A stretch of 64,000 bases of DNA. It comes from Pseudarthrobacter sp. C4D7. GTDB taxonomy: Bacteria > Actinomycetota > Actinomycetes > Actinomycetales > Micrococcaceae. Made by a program: the position numbers and the translations under genes. Position 1 is the stretch's first letter, and every line of letters begins with the position of its first letter. Location: positions 186,001 through 250,000 of the forward strand of contig NZ_JABFMW010000002.1 of the NCBI RefSeq assembly GCF_013359725.1. Reading direction: 5' to 3'. Below the pieces are notes generated by a model. The model did not search any database. It was not told where the DNA came from and worked only from the letters and a program-made list of their open reading frames with translations. Of this stretch, positions 43,719-52,253 are shown one piece after another.

Positions 43719-46327
43719 TCACCAGGAAACCTGACCGTACCGTCGCCCTGATGTGGGCCGCCGTCGGCCGCCCTGCCCTGGGGCAGGCGCTGGCAGCGCT
43801 GAAAGCGATGCCCTTCACCCTGGCCGTGGTCATTGCCTTCCTCGCTGCCGCAGCCCTGACCGGAAGCTTCCTGGACGGACCGCCGGAAAAGCTCCTGGGA
43901 CTTGCATCCGTCAGCGGACCGGGCCTGCGCGACGGGCACTGGTGGTCCCTGTTCACCAGCCTCTTCTTCGCCACAAACCCGCTGGCGTACCTCACCGCAT
44001 CGCTGATGATGGTCCTGCTGCTCGGCCTCGCGGAACGCAAGCTTGGCCGCCGCGCCGCAGCGGGACTGTTTTTTGGCGGCCAGTTCGCCGCCGTCACGGT
44101 GTTCCTGCTGGTGACCCAGCTGGCGGGCTACATCGGGGACGGCTGGCTGGACCGGATGGTCCATGACAACCTGATCGGCCCCTACGCGCCGCTGCTGACG
44201 GCCGGCCTTGCCGCCAGCGCCAGGATCACGCTGCTGTGGCAGCGCCGGCTCCGTACGGCCGTGCTGTCCATCTCCATCCTGCTGGTCCTGTATGTGGGCC
44301 ACGCCGAAACGGTCATCGGCCTCATCGGTGCCCTCCTGGGCCTTCTGGCGGGCTGGTGGATCCAGGGTGACCAGGGACGGCTCCACCGCCACCGCTCCAC
44401 CGGCAGGGAGACCAGGAACCTCCTGGCCCTTACTGTCGCCGTGTTCGCCGTGGGACCCATCCTGACGGGAATCACGAGGGCCCCCACCGGTCCTTTGGCG
44501 CTCCTTCGGGACGTGGTGCTGAGCCCCATGCCCACACTCAGCGAGCTGGTCTTCAACTGCGGCGCCACCGTGGACGCATCCTGCCTGGAGACGGGACGGG
44601 CAGGGTTCGCCGGTCCGTTCGGCCTGGCCCTGGCGGTGGTCCCCGTCATCCTGCTGCTGATCTGCGCCGACGGCATGCGCCGGGGCCGCCGCCTGGCGCT
44701 GAACATAGCGTTGGCGATCCAGCTGGCCGTCACAGCCCTGGCAGCTGTCTACCTTGCCCTCTTTGCCCTGGTTCCTTCGCGCCTCCAGGGCGCACACGCA
44801 ACGCCGCTGTCCTCGGCCTTCGCCCACGTGCTTCCCCTCGTGGTTGTGCCGCTCCTCCTGGCCGTGGTGCTGTGGCTGAACCGCCGGCAGTTCCGCGTGC
44901 AGACCCGCCCGGGTGCCCGGCGGACCCTCGGGGCCGTGGTCTGCGGGACATGGCTTGTCCTGGCCGGCTCCTACACGGTTGCCTGGTTCTGGTCCGGCGG
45001 GCTGGCCCGCGACGGCGGCCTGCTGGGTCTTTTCGCTGAACTGGCGCGGCAGTACGTTCCGGTACCCATACCGCAGCATTTCCGCCGGGTCTTTCCGGAG
45101 CGGGACAGCGCGGAAGCACTGCTGTTCGCCTACTCAGGCCCGGTCTTCTGGCTGGTGGCCCTGGTGGCTGTGTGGTGGGTGCTGGTGGGGCGCCACCACG
45201 GCCTGAATTTCGGCCGGCAGGACCGCGACCGTGCCCGGCAGCTGCTCCACCAGGGCGGGGGACCGCTGTCCTGGATGGCGCTGTGGGAGCCCAACACCTA
45301 CTGGTTCAGTCCGGACGGTGCCGGTGCAATGGCCTTCCAGCAGCACGGGACGGTGGCCCTGACCCTGGGCGGCGCCTTTGGTGAGCGCAGCGCCGAGCAG
45401 CGCGTGACGGAAGGCTTCCTGGACTATTGCCGCAGCCAGGCGCTGATCCCCGCGCTGTATTCGTGCGACGATTCCCTGTGGCCGGCACTTCGCGAACGCG
45501 GCTTCTCCCGGGTAGCCGTGGCCCAGGAAACCCGGCTGGCGCTCAACGAGCTTGAATTCAAGGGAAAGGAATGGCAAAACGTCAGGACGGCGCTGAACCG
45601 TGCCACCAAGTTGGGGGTCCACGCAGTCTGGGGTTCCTACCATTCGCTGCCGGCGGCCCTCCGCTCACGGTTGAACGAGGTGTCCGAAGAATGGGCCGCC
45701 GGTAAATCCGTTCCCGAGATGGGCTTCACGCTGGGGGGAGTGGATGAACTCGACGACGAGGAAGTCCTTTGCTGCCTGGCCGTGGACGGCAACGGCGCGG
45801 TCCACGGCGTGACCAGTTGGCTTCCGGTATACGACGGCGGGCGGCTGGTCAGCCGGACGCTGGACGTCATGCGGCGGGGCAGCGAAGGCTTCCCGGGCGT
45901 GATGGAATTCCTGATCGCCTCCGCGGTCCTTGAACTGCGTGATTCCGTGGACATGATTTCCCTCTCCGGTTCGCCGCTGGCAAGCCGTCCGGAGGGCCAG
46001 GCCGGGCAAGGCGACGGTCAAAGAGAGACCGTTGCCGGCGGTGAGGGGACGGAAACGGTCAGCGACCAGGACGCGGCAGCCACCGATGAGGGCGCTCAGA
46101 ACCTGGTGCGGATCCTTGACCTGGTGGGCCACGCACTGGAGCCCGTTTACGGCTTCCGCTCGCTGGCCGCCTTCAAATCGCGGTTCAAGCCCGAGTACCG
46201 GGCACTGTACCTGTACTACCAGGACCCCCTGCAGCTGCCGGCGATCGGCAGGGCGCTGACCCGCGCCTACCTTCCGGGACTGTCCCTGGCACAGGGCGCC
46301 CGGCTGGTGCGCAAGCTGGTGACCTGA
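43715..46327 (+). CDS. Rhomboid-like/aminoacyl-phosphatidylglycerol synthase (MprF/DUF2156 type)
   Basis: An 870-residue membrane protein. Residues about 50-220 resemble a rhomboid fold (DGHWWSLFTSLFF, then LYVGHAETVIGLIGALLGLLAGW), but the GxSG serine is missing, so it is probably not a protease. Further spans follow to about residue 500. The last 330 residues are a DUF2156/LPG-synthase C domain (AFQQHGTVALTLGGAFG, FRSLAAFKSRFKP) that transfers an amino acid from aminoacyl-tRNA to phosphatidylglycerol or diacylglycerol. A Glu/Gly/Thr-rich insertion lies near residue 770. The GTG at 43715 overlaps the esterase stop. Amino-acid identity is unknown. Confidence 0.85.
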   Translation: MITRKPDRTVALMWAAVGRPALGQALAALKAMPFTLAVVIAFLAAAALTGSFLDGPPEKLLGLASVSGPGLRDGHWWSLFTSLFFATNPLAYLTASLMMVLLLGLAERKLGRRAAAGLFFGGQFAAVTVFLLVTQLAGYIGDGWLDRMVHDNLIGPYAPLLTAGLAASARITLLWQRRLRTAVLSISILLVLYVGHAETVIGLIGALLGLLAGWWIQGDQGRLHRHRSTGRETRNLLALTVAVFAVGPILTGITRAPTGPLALLRDVVLSPMPTLSELVFNCGATVDASCLETGRAGFAGPFGLALAVVPVILLLICADGMRRGRRLALNIALAIQLAVTALAAVYLALFALVPSRLQGAHATPLSSAFAHVLPLVVVPLLLAVVLWLNRRQFRVQTRPGARRTLGAVVCGTWLVLAGSYTVAWFWSGGLARDGGLLGLFAELARQYVPVPIPQHFRRVFPERDSAEALLFAYSGPVFWLVALVAVWWVLVGRHHGLNFGRQDRDRARQLLHQGGGPLSWMALWEPNTYWFSPDGAGAMAFQQHGTVALTLGGAFGERSAEQRVTEGFLDYCRSQALIPALYSCDDSLWPALRERGFSRVAVAQETRLALNELEFKGKEWQNVRTALNRATKLGVHAVWGSYHSLPAALRSRLNEVSEEWAAGKSVPEMGFTLGGVDELDDEEVLCCLAVDGNGAVHGVTSWLPVYDGGRLVSRTLDVMRRGSEGFPGVMEFLIASAVLELRDSVDMISLSGSPLASRPEGQAGQGDGQRETVAGGEGTETVSDQDAAATDEGAQNLVRILDLVGHALEPVYGFRSLAAFKSRFKPEYRALYLYYQDPLQLPAIGRALTRAYLPGLSLAQGARLVRKLVT

Positions 46328-46379
46328 ACCGGCCGCCGGCAGGCAATGGCAAAGTCGCGTGTGGGATGCGCAGGTTTAC

Positions 46380-46423
46380 TTAAACAAATGATCCCCGGCA
46401 ACTGCCGGGGATCATTTGTTTAA
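46380..46423. terminator. Bidirectional terminator between the lipid synthase and cspA
   Basis: Perfect 21-bp inverted repeat (arms 46380-46400 and 46403-46423) with a two-base spacer. The core is GATCCCCGGCA, and the outer ends are A/T-rich, giving a T-rich tail in both directions. It lies between convergent genes, so it can end both transcripts. Confidence 0.88.
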
Positions 46424-46454
46424 CCTTCAGCCACCGTCAGCGGCCGGGCGGTTA

Positions 46455-46658
46455 TTAGACCAGCGTTACGCCGGTGGCCTGGGGGCCCTTGGCGCCCTGG
46501 CCGATTTCGAACTGAACGCGCTGGTTCTCGTCGAGCGTCTTGAATCCACCGGTCTGGATCTCGGAGTAGTGGACGAAGACATCGCCATCGGAGTCGTCCG
46601 GGGTGATAAAGCCGAAGCCCTTTTCAGCGTTAAACCACTTGACGGTTCCCTGTGCCAT
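46455..46658 (-). CDS. cspA: Cold-shock protein, CspA family
   Basis: A 67-residue single OB-fold RNA chaperone, the standard size. RNP1 is KGFGFI and RNP2 is VFVHYS; the start is [23 protein letters not shown] lies seven bases before the ATG. A long untranslated leader (46659 onward) precedes it, as for other cold-shock genes, and the bidirectional terminator follows. Confidence 0.97.
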   Translation of the reverse strand: MAQGTVKWFNAEKGFGFITPDDSDGDVFVHYSEIQTGGFKTLDENQRVQFEIGQGAKGPQATGVTLV

Positions 46659-46963
46659 TTATTTCTCCTCATTGTGGAACTTTTTAAGACCGGCACACCT
46701 CGTGCCGCCCTTGGTCACTCCGCGAGAAGAATCCTGGATTGCCTTGCCTGGAAAAGGTCCGGCGCTGCAGGAGCTTCGCGCTCGCAACATGTCTTGCGAG
46801 CATGAAAAACACCTACACAAAGACTGAGATAAGAATTTCATGCCCGTTCCCGCAGGTCAACGGGCCAAACGGCAAAAAAGAGAAAATTTAGGTAAAAAAC
46901 AGGTGACAACGAAAGCGGACCGGAAAGCCAGGAAATTAGGTGCCCAAAGCAACAGAAGAAATC
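46659..46963 (-). promoter_or_regulatory. cspA promoter and long leader; nucS downstream region
   Basis: A 305-bp gene-free stretch. On the minus strand TTGACC (plus 46855-46860) is a possible -35, but no good -10 is spaced from it. Closer to cspA, arms 46780-46787 and 46794-46801 form an 8-bp hairpin (GCTCGCAA/TTGCGAGC, six-base loop). The part next to nucS is A-rich and holds no gene. A leader of 120-160 bases is plausible. Confidence 0.4.
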
Positions 46964-47659
46964 CTAGAAGAGCCTGGATTCACTGTCATCGACTCCGCGC
47001 ATTGCGTCATAGTCGAGGGTGACGCAGTCGATGCCGCGGTCATTGGCCAGCACCCTGGCCTGCGGCTTGATCTGCTGGGCCGCGAAGATCCCGCGGACCG
47101 GTGCCAGCAGGGGGTCGCGGTTAAGCAGCTCCAGGTACCTGGTGAGCTGCTCCACGCCGTCGATGTCCCCGCGGCGCTTGAGTTCGATGGCCACGGTGGC
47201 GCCGTCCGCGTCCCGGGCAAGGATGTCAACGGGGCCGATCGCGGTGAAGTACTCGCGCCGGATCAGGGAGTAGCCCTGGCCCAGGGTTTCAATCTGGTCG
47301 GCCAGCAACCGCTGGAGGTCCGCCTCCACGCCGTCCTTGATCAGCCCGGGGTCGACGCCGAGGTCGTGGGATGACTCGCTGACCTTTTCGTGGATGTTGA
47401 TGATGAGCCGGTCGTCGGTCTTGGCTGACTGCACTGTCCACTGCTCCACCACGCCCAGTTCAAGGTCCACATCGTCCGGGGACGAAACCCGCAGGGTTGC
47501 CGGCGGGCTCATCCAGTTCAGCGGCTTGTAGGAACCGCCGTCGGAATGCACCAGCACGGAGCCGTCCGCCTTCACCAGCAGGAGCCGGGTGGCGAGGGGG
47601 AGATGGGCCTTGAGCCGGCCAACGTAATCAACGGAGCAATGGGCTATGACGAGTCGCAC
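46964..47659 (-). CDS. nucS: Endonuclease NucS (non-canonical mismatch repair)
   Basis: A 231-residue RecB-like nuclease. The N-terminal DNA-binding/dimerisation domain runs to about 110. The catalytic domain has [12 protein letters not shown] followed by VAIELKRR (D-ExK). In actinobacteria lacking MutS/MutL, NucS cuts mismatches and limits mutation. The C-terminus ends DSESRLF, close to the beta-clamp binding consensus (QLxLF). The GTG at 47659 is chosen because TAGTCT lies seven bases upstream (leaderless) and homology begins [12 protein letters not shown]; the longer frame is non-coding. Confidence 0.94.
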   Translation of the reverse strand: MRLVIAHCSVDYVGRLKAHLPLATRLLLVKADGSVLVHSDGGSYKPLNWMSPPATLRVSSPDDVDLELGVVEQWTVQSAKTDDRLIINIHEKVSESSHDLGVDPGLIKDGVEADLQRLLADQIETLGQGYSLIRREYFTAIGPVDILARDADGATVAIELKRRGDIDGVEQLTRYLELLNRDPLLAPVRGIFAAQQIKPQARVLANDRGIDCVTLDYDAMRGVDDSESRLF

Positions 47660-47666
47660 GCCGTAC

Positions 47667-47672
47667 AGACTA
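47667..47672 (-). promoter_or_regulatory. nucS -10 element (leaderless)
   Basis: TAGTCT on the minus strand followed by seven bases and the GTG at 47659; no ribosome site between them. Confidence 0.5.
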
Positions 47673-47777
47673 TCGCGTGGGCAGGCAGGGCGTGCCCGAC
47701 GGCGGACGGCCGGGCGGGACGGCAGGGCACCTGTGGCGCGGCGCGGGGCGGTGGATCCGCTGGGGCAGAATGGATAC

Positions 47778-48131
47778 ATGCCGCGTTCCAACCGTCCCCG
47801 CCGTCCCGCGTCCGGCAAGGGCCCCGTTTCCGGCCGCGGTGCAGGGCGGAAGGGGAATGCGGATGTTCCGGAGCTGGACCTCGAACGGGCACGCGCAGGC
47901 ATCGCCCGCCGGGAAAGCGCCCCCGACGGCGAGTGGATGGTCCGCACCATGACCGCGAAGAATGCCGAGAAAACCTACATCTGCCCCGAATGCTCCACGG
48001 CTGTCCTGCCCGGCGTTGCGCACCTGGTGGTATGGAAGGACGACCACCTTTTCGGGGCGGCCGCCGGCCTGGCAGAACGCCGCCACTGGCACACCAACTG
48101 CTGGATGACGCGCAGCTACCGGTACCGCTGA
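47778..48131 (+). CDS. Small putative zinc-binding protein of unknown function
   Basis: A 117-residue protein. The first 40 residues are Arg/Pro/Gly-rich and probably bind nucleic acid or are disordered. The C-terminal 70 residues hold [10 protein letters not shown] (CxxC) and a His-rich tail HWHTNCWM, a plausible zinc ribbon. Actinobacterial homologues are sometimes labelled ATP/GTP-binding, but I see no P-loop. CAGAAT six bases before the ATG suggests a leaderless start and selects the ATG at 47778 over an earlier in-frame codon. It is divergent from nucS, so a DNA-linked role is possible but unproven. Confidence 0.75.
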   Translation: MPRSNRPRRPASGKGPVSGRGAGRKGNADVPELDLERARAGIARRESAPDGEWMVRTMTAKNAEKTYICPECSTAVLPGVAHLVVWKDDHLFGAAAGLAERRHWHTNCWMTRSYRYR

Positions 48132-48161
48132 CCCGCGCGGGCACGAGTCCCGCGCTGTGGC

Positions 48162-48167
48162 TAAGCT
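48162..48167 (+). promoter_or_regulatory. -10 element of the alpha/beta-hydrolase gene (leaderless)
   Basis: TAAGCT, seven bases before the ATG at 48175. Confidence 0.5.
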
Positions 48168-48174
48168 GGCAGGC

Positions 48175-48972
48175 ATGACTTTTGATCCGGCGTCGTACGA
48201 ATTCAGCCCCACCCGAGGCCCCGCTCCCATCCGGGCCTCCACCGTCCTGCCTGCCCGGCGCGAGAACATCGAGCTGCAGACCGAGGACGGCCACACCCTG
48301 GTGGGGGAGCTGGCAATGCCGGAATCGGGTCCCGTCCGGGCCACGCTGATCACGCTCCACCCGCTGCCCACGCACGGTGGCTTCATGGATTCCCACGTCT
48401 ACCGGAAAGCCTCCTACCGGCTGCCGGCGCTGGCGGGCATCGCCGTGCTGCGCTTCAACACCAGGGGCACCGCCTCGCCGCGCGGCACCAGCAGCGGCGC
48501 CTTCGAGGAAGGGGTGGGCGAGCGCTACGACGTGGAGGCTGCGGTCCGCTTCGCCGTGGAACGCAACCTGCCCAACCGCTGGCTGGTGGGCTGGTCCTTC
48601 GGGACCGAGCTGGCCCTGATGTACGGCGCCGTGGAGCCTGTGGCCGGGCAGATCGAGGGGGCGGTGCTGCTCTCGCCTCCGCTGCACCGGGCCACGGACA
48701 AGCACCTGCAGCTGTGGGCGGAATCCGGCAAGCCACTCACCGTCCTGGTGCCCGAGCATGACGATTTCCTGCAGCCGGCCGAGGCCGCGGAACGCTTCAG
48801 CCTGGTGCCGCAGGCCCATGTGGTGGGCGTGGCCGGCGCCAAGCACCTGTGGGTGGGGGAGAAGTATGCCGCGCGGGTCCTGAACGACATTGCGTCCCGC
48901 GTCAGTCCCGATCCCGCCCGTGCGGAACTGCCACAGGAGTGGGATGGTCCAGCGGCTACCGCCGGCGCCTGA
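48175..48972 (+). CDS. Alpha/beta-hydrolase of unknown substrate
   Basis: A 265-residue serine hydrolase fold without signal peptide. The nucleophile is in VGWSFGTEL (GxSxG form GWSFG). The oxyanion area is LHPLPTHGGFMDSH, and acid and base follow in PEHDDFLQP and GAKHLWVG. The RFNTRGTASPRGTSSGAFEEG segment is typical of a YtmA/YqjL-like cytosolic esterase subgroup. The ATG at 48175 with TAAGCT seven bases upstream is preferred over a GTG 18 bases earlier. The biological substrate is unknown. Confidence 0.85.
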   Translation: MTFDPASYEFSPTRGPAPIRASTVLPARRENIELQTEDGHTLVGELAMPESGPVRATLITLHPLPTHGGFMDSHVYRKASYRLPALAGIAVLRFNTRGTASPRGTSSGAFEEGVGERYDVEAAVRFAVERNLPNRWLVGWSFGTELALMYGAVEPVAGQIEGAVLLSPPLHRATDKHLQLWAESGKPLTVLVPEHDDFLQPAEAAERFSLVPQAHVVGVAGAKHLWVGEKYAARVLNDIASRVSPDPARAELPQEWDGPAATAGA

Positions 48973-48980
48973 GGCAAGGC

Positions 48981-50294
48981 CTAGTGCTGGTCCTGCCGGA
49001 CGATATAGATCTCGCGGACCAGCAGCAGCACGGCTGCGGCAGTGGGGATGGCGATCAGGGCGCCCAGGACACCCAGCAGGCTGCCGCCGGCGATGACGGA
49101 AATCACCGCCACGGCGCCCGGCACTGCAACGGCCTTCTGCATGATGCGCGGTGAGATGAAGTACGCCTCGAACTGCAGGTACGCGAAGTAGCAGATGGCG
49201 TACACGGCCGCCACCTGCCAGCCCTCGGTGAGCGACACGAGCGTCACCACAATGCCTGCGATCATCCCGCCCACCAGCGGGATGAAGGCGAGCAGGACCA
49301 CCACGAACGCCAGGAGCAGGGCAAACGGTATGCCCACGATGGACATCACCACGAAGGCGAAGGTGGCATTGAGCAGGGCGACGCACGCCTGGCCGATCAC
49401 GTAGTTTCCCACCGACCGGGTGATCTCCTCCGAGAGCGCGGCAACGCGCTTCCGCCGGGAGCGGGGAGCCAGCCGGTAGCCCCACTTCTTCATGGCCGGC
49501 AGCGCAGCCAGGAAGTACAGGCTTAGTACCAGGACGATCAGGGCGCCGAAAAGACTGTTGGCCACGGTGGACCCGAAACCAACCACGCCGCCGAAAATGC
49601 CGCCCATGGCGGCGGGGTCGTTGACGAACTTGTTCAGTTCCTCGGTGATCCGGTCGCGAACGCCGAACTGGTCATCGAGGCTGCGGAAGAAATCCGAATC
49701 CATGAAGTTCCGCACCCAGTCCGGCGCCTGGCGCACGATCTCGGAGACCTGTTCAACGATGGTGGGGATGAGGGTGGCGAAGAACCCGACCACCGCACCC
49801 ATGAGCACGGCCACGGAGACCAGGATGCCCACGGGCCGGGGGATCTTCCGGTTTTCAAGCCAGCCCACCACCGGTTCCAGGCCCAGGGCGATAAACAACG
49901 CCGCCACGATCCACAGCAGCAGCTGGGTGGTGTGGGAACCGATCCAGTAGACCAGGAGCGCCAGTCCCACGCCCACGGTGCCCATGAATCCCATGTACAA
50001 GGGGTGCTGGGGGGACATGCGTGGTCCGGGGTGGCCGAACTGCGGCTCCTCGTCGTCGCCGCGGTCTGCGTCGGGAACCTGGCCGGTGTATTCCGGCGGC
50101 ATTTCGAACCGAAGCCTGGGCTGCGCCCCGGGCAATGGCTGGCGGAGCCGGCGGACCACATGGCCCAGTGCTGCGGCGGCTGAACCCCCGCGGCGTGCCG
50201 CCATGCCCAGCGGCGGCACGGTGGCAGGGACGGGACCCCTGGGATCCCCTGGATTTCCGGCTGCAGCCGAGGGCGGGTCCGTCTTGTCAGTCAA
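48981..50294 (-). CDS. AI-2E family permease (TqsA/PerM/YdiK-like)
   Basis: A roughly 437-residue membrane protein with eight predicted spans in the AI-2E transporter family. Seen are FIPLVGGMIAG, IVGIPFALLLAFVV, and the C-terminal VPGAVAVISVIAGGSLLGVLGALIAIPTAAA signature (given here only to name the region, about residues 385-415). The N-terminal 100 residues are Pro/Gly/Asp-rich and cytosolic. The start is uncertain: TTG at 50294 begins the plausible coding stretch, ATG at 50204 and GTG at 50399 are alternatives. Members export small molecules or ions; an autoinducer role should not be assumed. Confidence 0.82.
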   Translation of the reverse strand: MTDKTDPPSAAAGNPGDPRGPVPATVPPLGMAARRGGSAAAALGHVVRRLRQPLPGAQPRLRFEMPPEYTGQVPDADRGDDEEPQFGHPGPRMSPQHPLYMGFMGTVGVGLALLVYWIGSHTTQLLLWIVAALFIALGLEPVVGWLENRKIPRPVGILVSVAVLMGAVVGFFATLIPTIVEQVSEIVRQAPDWVRNFMDSDFFRSLDDQFGVRDRITEELNKFVNDPAAMGGIFGGVVGFGSTVANSLFGALIVLVLSLYFLAALPAMKKWGYRLAPRSRRKRVAALSEEITRSVGNYVIGQACVALLNATFAFVVMSIVGIPFALLLAFVVVLLAFIPLVGGMIAGIVVTLVSLTEGWQVAAVYAICYFAYLQFEAYFISPRIMQKAVAVPGAVAVISVIAGGSLLGVLGALIAIPTAAAVLLLVREIYIVRQDQH

Positions 50295-50501
50295 TGGATT
50301 CGGGGGCCTGTTCCGTGCGTGGCACCGCCTGCGCGGGCCTGTGTGATGATCATCGCAAACACTATCAGCAGGCTTGTCACCACCCGCCGGAGCCGCCACC
50401 TGACTCCCTGGTGAGCCTTGGCCGGAACGGCCAAAAGGGTACCCGTGGTAACAAAAAGGTTACTATTGAAGGTAAACCCCCGCTGATGATAGGTGTTTCC
50501 C

Positions 50502-52202
50502 TTGCGTTTAAAGACTGCAGCCGCACTTGTGCTGCTCGGCCTCCTGACACTTTTGGCCGGTATCGGCCAGAGAACCATCTGGGCTCCTTCGGAGACGTTT
50601 ACCGCGTCCGTGCCGGCGGATGCTGCCGCGGCCCCGCTGACCGTCATTGACCAGAAGCTGCGCACGCTGCACGGCGGCACGGTCAAGATCAACGTCCAGG
50701 GCGACGGCAACTTCATGCTGGCTTCCGGCCGGCCGGACGACGTCGACGCCTGGGTGGGCAAGACAGCCCACAACACCATCACGGGGGTTTCCGAGGACGA
50801 GAAGTCGCTCTCTGTTGAGCACGCCGACGGCGAGGGCACCGCCCCGAACCCGGCCGGATCCGACCTCTGGGTCACCAACGAGAACGCCAGCGGTGAACTC
50901 GATTACACCTGGACGCCGCCCGCTGACGGGGAGTGGACCCTCCTGCTCGCCTCGGACGGCACCAAGCCGGCACCGGCCACCGTGTCCATGACCTTCCCGA
51001 ACGACACCTCCACCCCCTGGGCCGTCCCGCTGATGGTCCTGGGCAGCCTCCTGATCGTGGGTGGAATCGTCCTGGCGCTGCTGTCCGCCCGCCGGAAGAA
51101 CGGTGAAGGCGGGGACGCCGACGGTGCCGCCCGCGGCGGCAGTGACGCCAATGCGCACGACCAGGGCCCGTCGTCGTCCTCATCCGCCAACCGGGCCACC
51201 ATGGTGGCTGCCGGTGTGGTTGCCGCTGTCCTGGCCGGGTCCGGCACCGCCGCCCAGGCGGCCAGTCCCAGCCCCCAGCCGTCCGGCAGCGCGTCGGCGC
51301 CGGCCAAGGAATCCGCCGGACTGCCGGTCCTGCTGGACGCACAGTTCCGGCGGATCCTGGAGCAGGTCTCCAGCGCCACCGATGCGGGGGATGCCGCCAA
51401 GGACGCAGCCAAGCTGGCAGACCGCGTTGCCGGTCCGGAGCTGGAAATCCGCACCCAAAACTACAAGATCCGCTCACAGGTGGGTTCCTACGAGCCCCGC
51501 ATGCCGGTCCGTTCCACGAAGCTGCTGACCACGGTGGTCACCACCGACCGTAACTGGCCGCGGTCGGTCCTGGCCGTCACCCAGGGCGAGGGCAACGTTG
51601 TGCCGCAGATCCTCACGTTGGTCCAGCAGTCGCCCCGCGAGAACTACAAGCTCATGGAAACCACGCCACTGCAGCCCGGCACCACGTTCCCCAGCATCAG
51701 CCGCGGGGGAACCGAAACCCTGGCCGCAGCGGACAAGTCCGGACTGCTCTACAGCGGCGAGGAAGCCATGGCCGGCCTCGCCGACAGGCTCACCACTGCG
51801 GACTCACCGTTCAAGGACAAGCTCGTGGAGGGCGACTCCTCGCCGTACATCGCCGACACCCTGTCCTACCAGGCCGAGGTGGTCAAGGCCGGCGAGAACG
51901 GCAACTTCGCCTTCACCCACAAGGTGGTTCCGGACAGCACCGTGGTGTTCCGGACCTCGGACGGCGGCGCCCTGGTCCTGGGCCGCATCAACTTCGGCTT
52001 CGAAGGCACCCCCAAGGCCGCCGGCGACAAGCTGACCATCGGTGACGATGCCGCGGCACTGGCCGGTGGCAAGGAAACCACCACGGGCATGGTGCTGAAC
52101 TTCGCCGAGTCGATGGCCGTCTACGTTCCGCCGGCCGGCTCCACTGACCCGATGAAGCTCGTTGCCGCCACCCGCGGCCTGGTTGGCGCCAGCTTCAAGT
52201 AG
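50502..52202 (+). CDS. Unrecognised membrane/surface protein
   Basis: I do not recognise this 566-residue protein. An N-terminal membrane helix (AAALVLLGLLTLLAGIG) is followed by an extracytoplasmic beta-rich domain (about 25-165). A second span at about 170-192 leads to a Gly/Asp/Ser-rich cytosolic linker with RRK. A third hydrophobic stretch (VAAGVVAAVLAGSGTAAQA) resembles a signal sequence and leads to a second outside domain of about 310 residues. AGGTG seven bases before a TTG at 50502 supports that start; GTG at 50493 is the alternative. TACTAT at 50461-50466 may be its -10. Two external domains joined by an internal loop suggest surface sensing or cell-wall work. Confidence 0.8.
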   Translation: MRLKTAAALVLLGLLTLLAGIGQRTIWAPSETFTASVPADAAAAPLTVIDQKLRTLHGGTVKINVQGDGNFMLASGRPDDVDAWVGKTAHNTITGVSEDEKSLSVEHADGEGTAPNPAGSDLWVTNENASGELDYTWTPPADGEWTLLLASDGTKPAPATVSMTFPNDTSTPWAVPLMVLGSLLIVGGIVLALLSARRKNGEGGDADGAARGGSDANAHDQGPSSSSSANRATMVAAGVVAAVLAGSGTAAQAASPSPQPSGSASAPAKESAGLPVLLDAQFRRILEQVSSATDAGDAAKDAAKLADRVAGPELEIRTQNYKIRSQVGSYEPRMPVRSTKLLTTVVTTDRNWPRSVLAVTQGEGNVVPQILTLVQQSPRENYKLMETTPLQPGTTFPSISRGGTETLAAADKSGLLYSGEEAMAGLADRLTTADSPFKDKLVEGDSSPYIADTLSYQAEVVKAGENGNFAFTHKVVPDSTVVFRTSDGGALVLGRINFGFEGTPKAAGDKLTIGDDAAALAGGKETTTGMVLNFAESMAVYVPPAGSTDPMKLVAATRGLVGASFK

Positions 52203-52240
52203 CGCCCGACCGTATTACCACCGGCAGCGGCCGGAGTGGC

Positions 52241-52246
52241 TAGAGT
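52241..52246 (+). promoter_or_regulatory. -10 element of the thioredoxin-fold/TPR gene (leaderless)
   Basis: TAGAGT, seven bases before the ATG at 52254. It selects this ATG over a GTG 18 bases earlier that lies upstream of the -10. Confidence 0.5.
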
Positions 52247-52253
52247 GGGAAAC

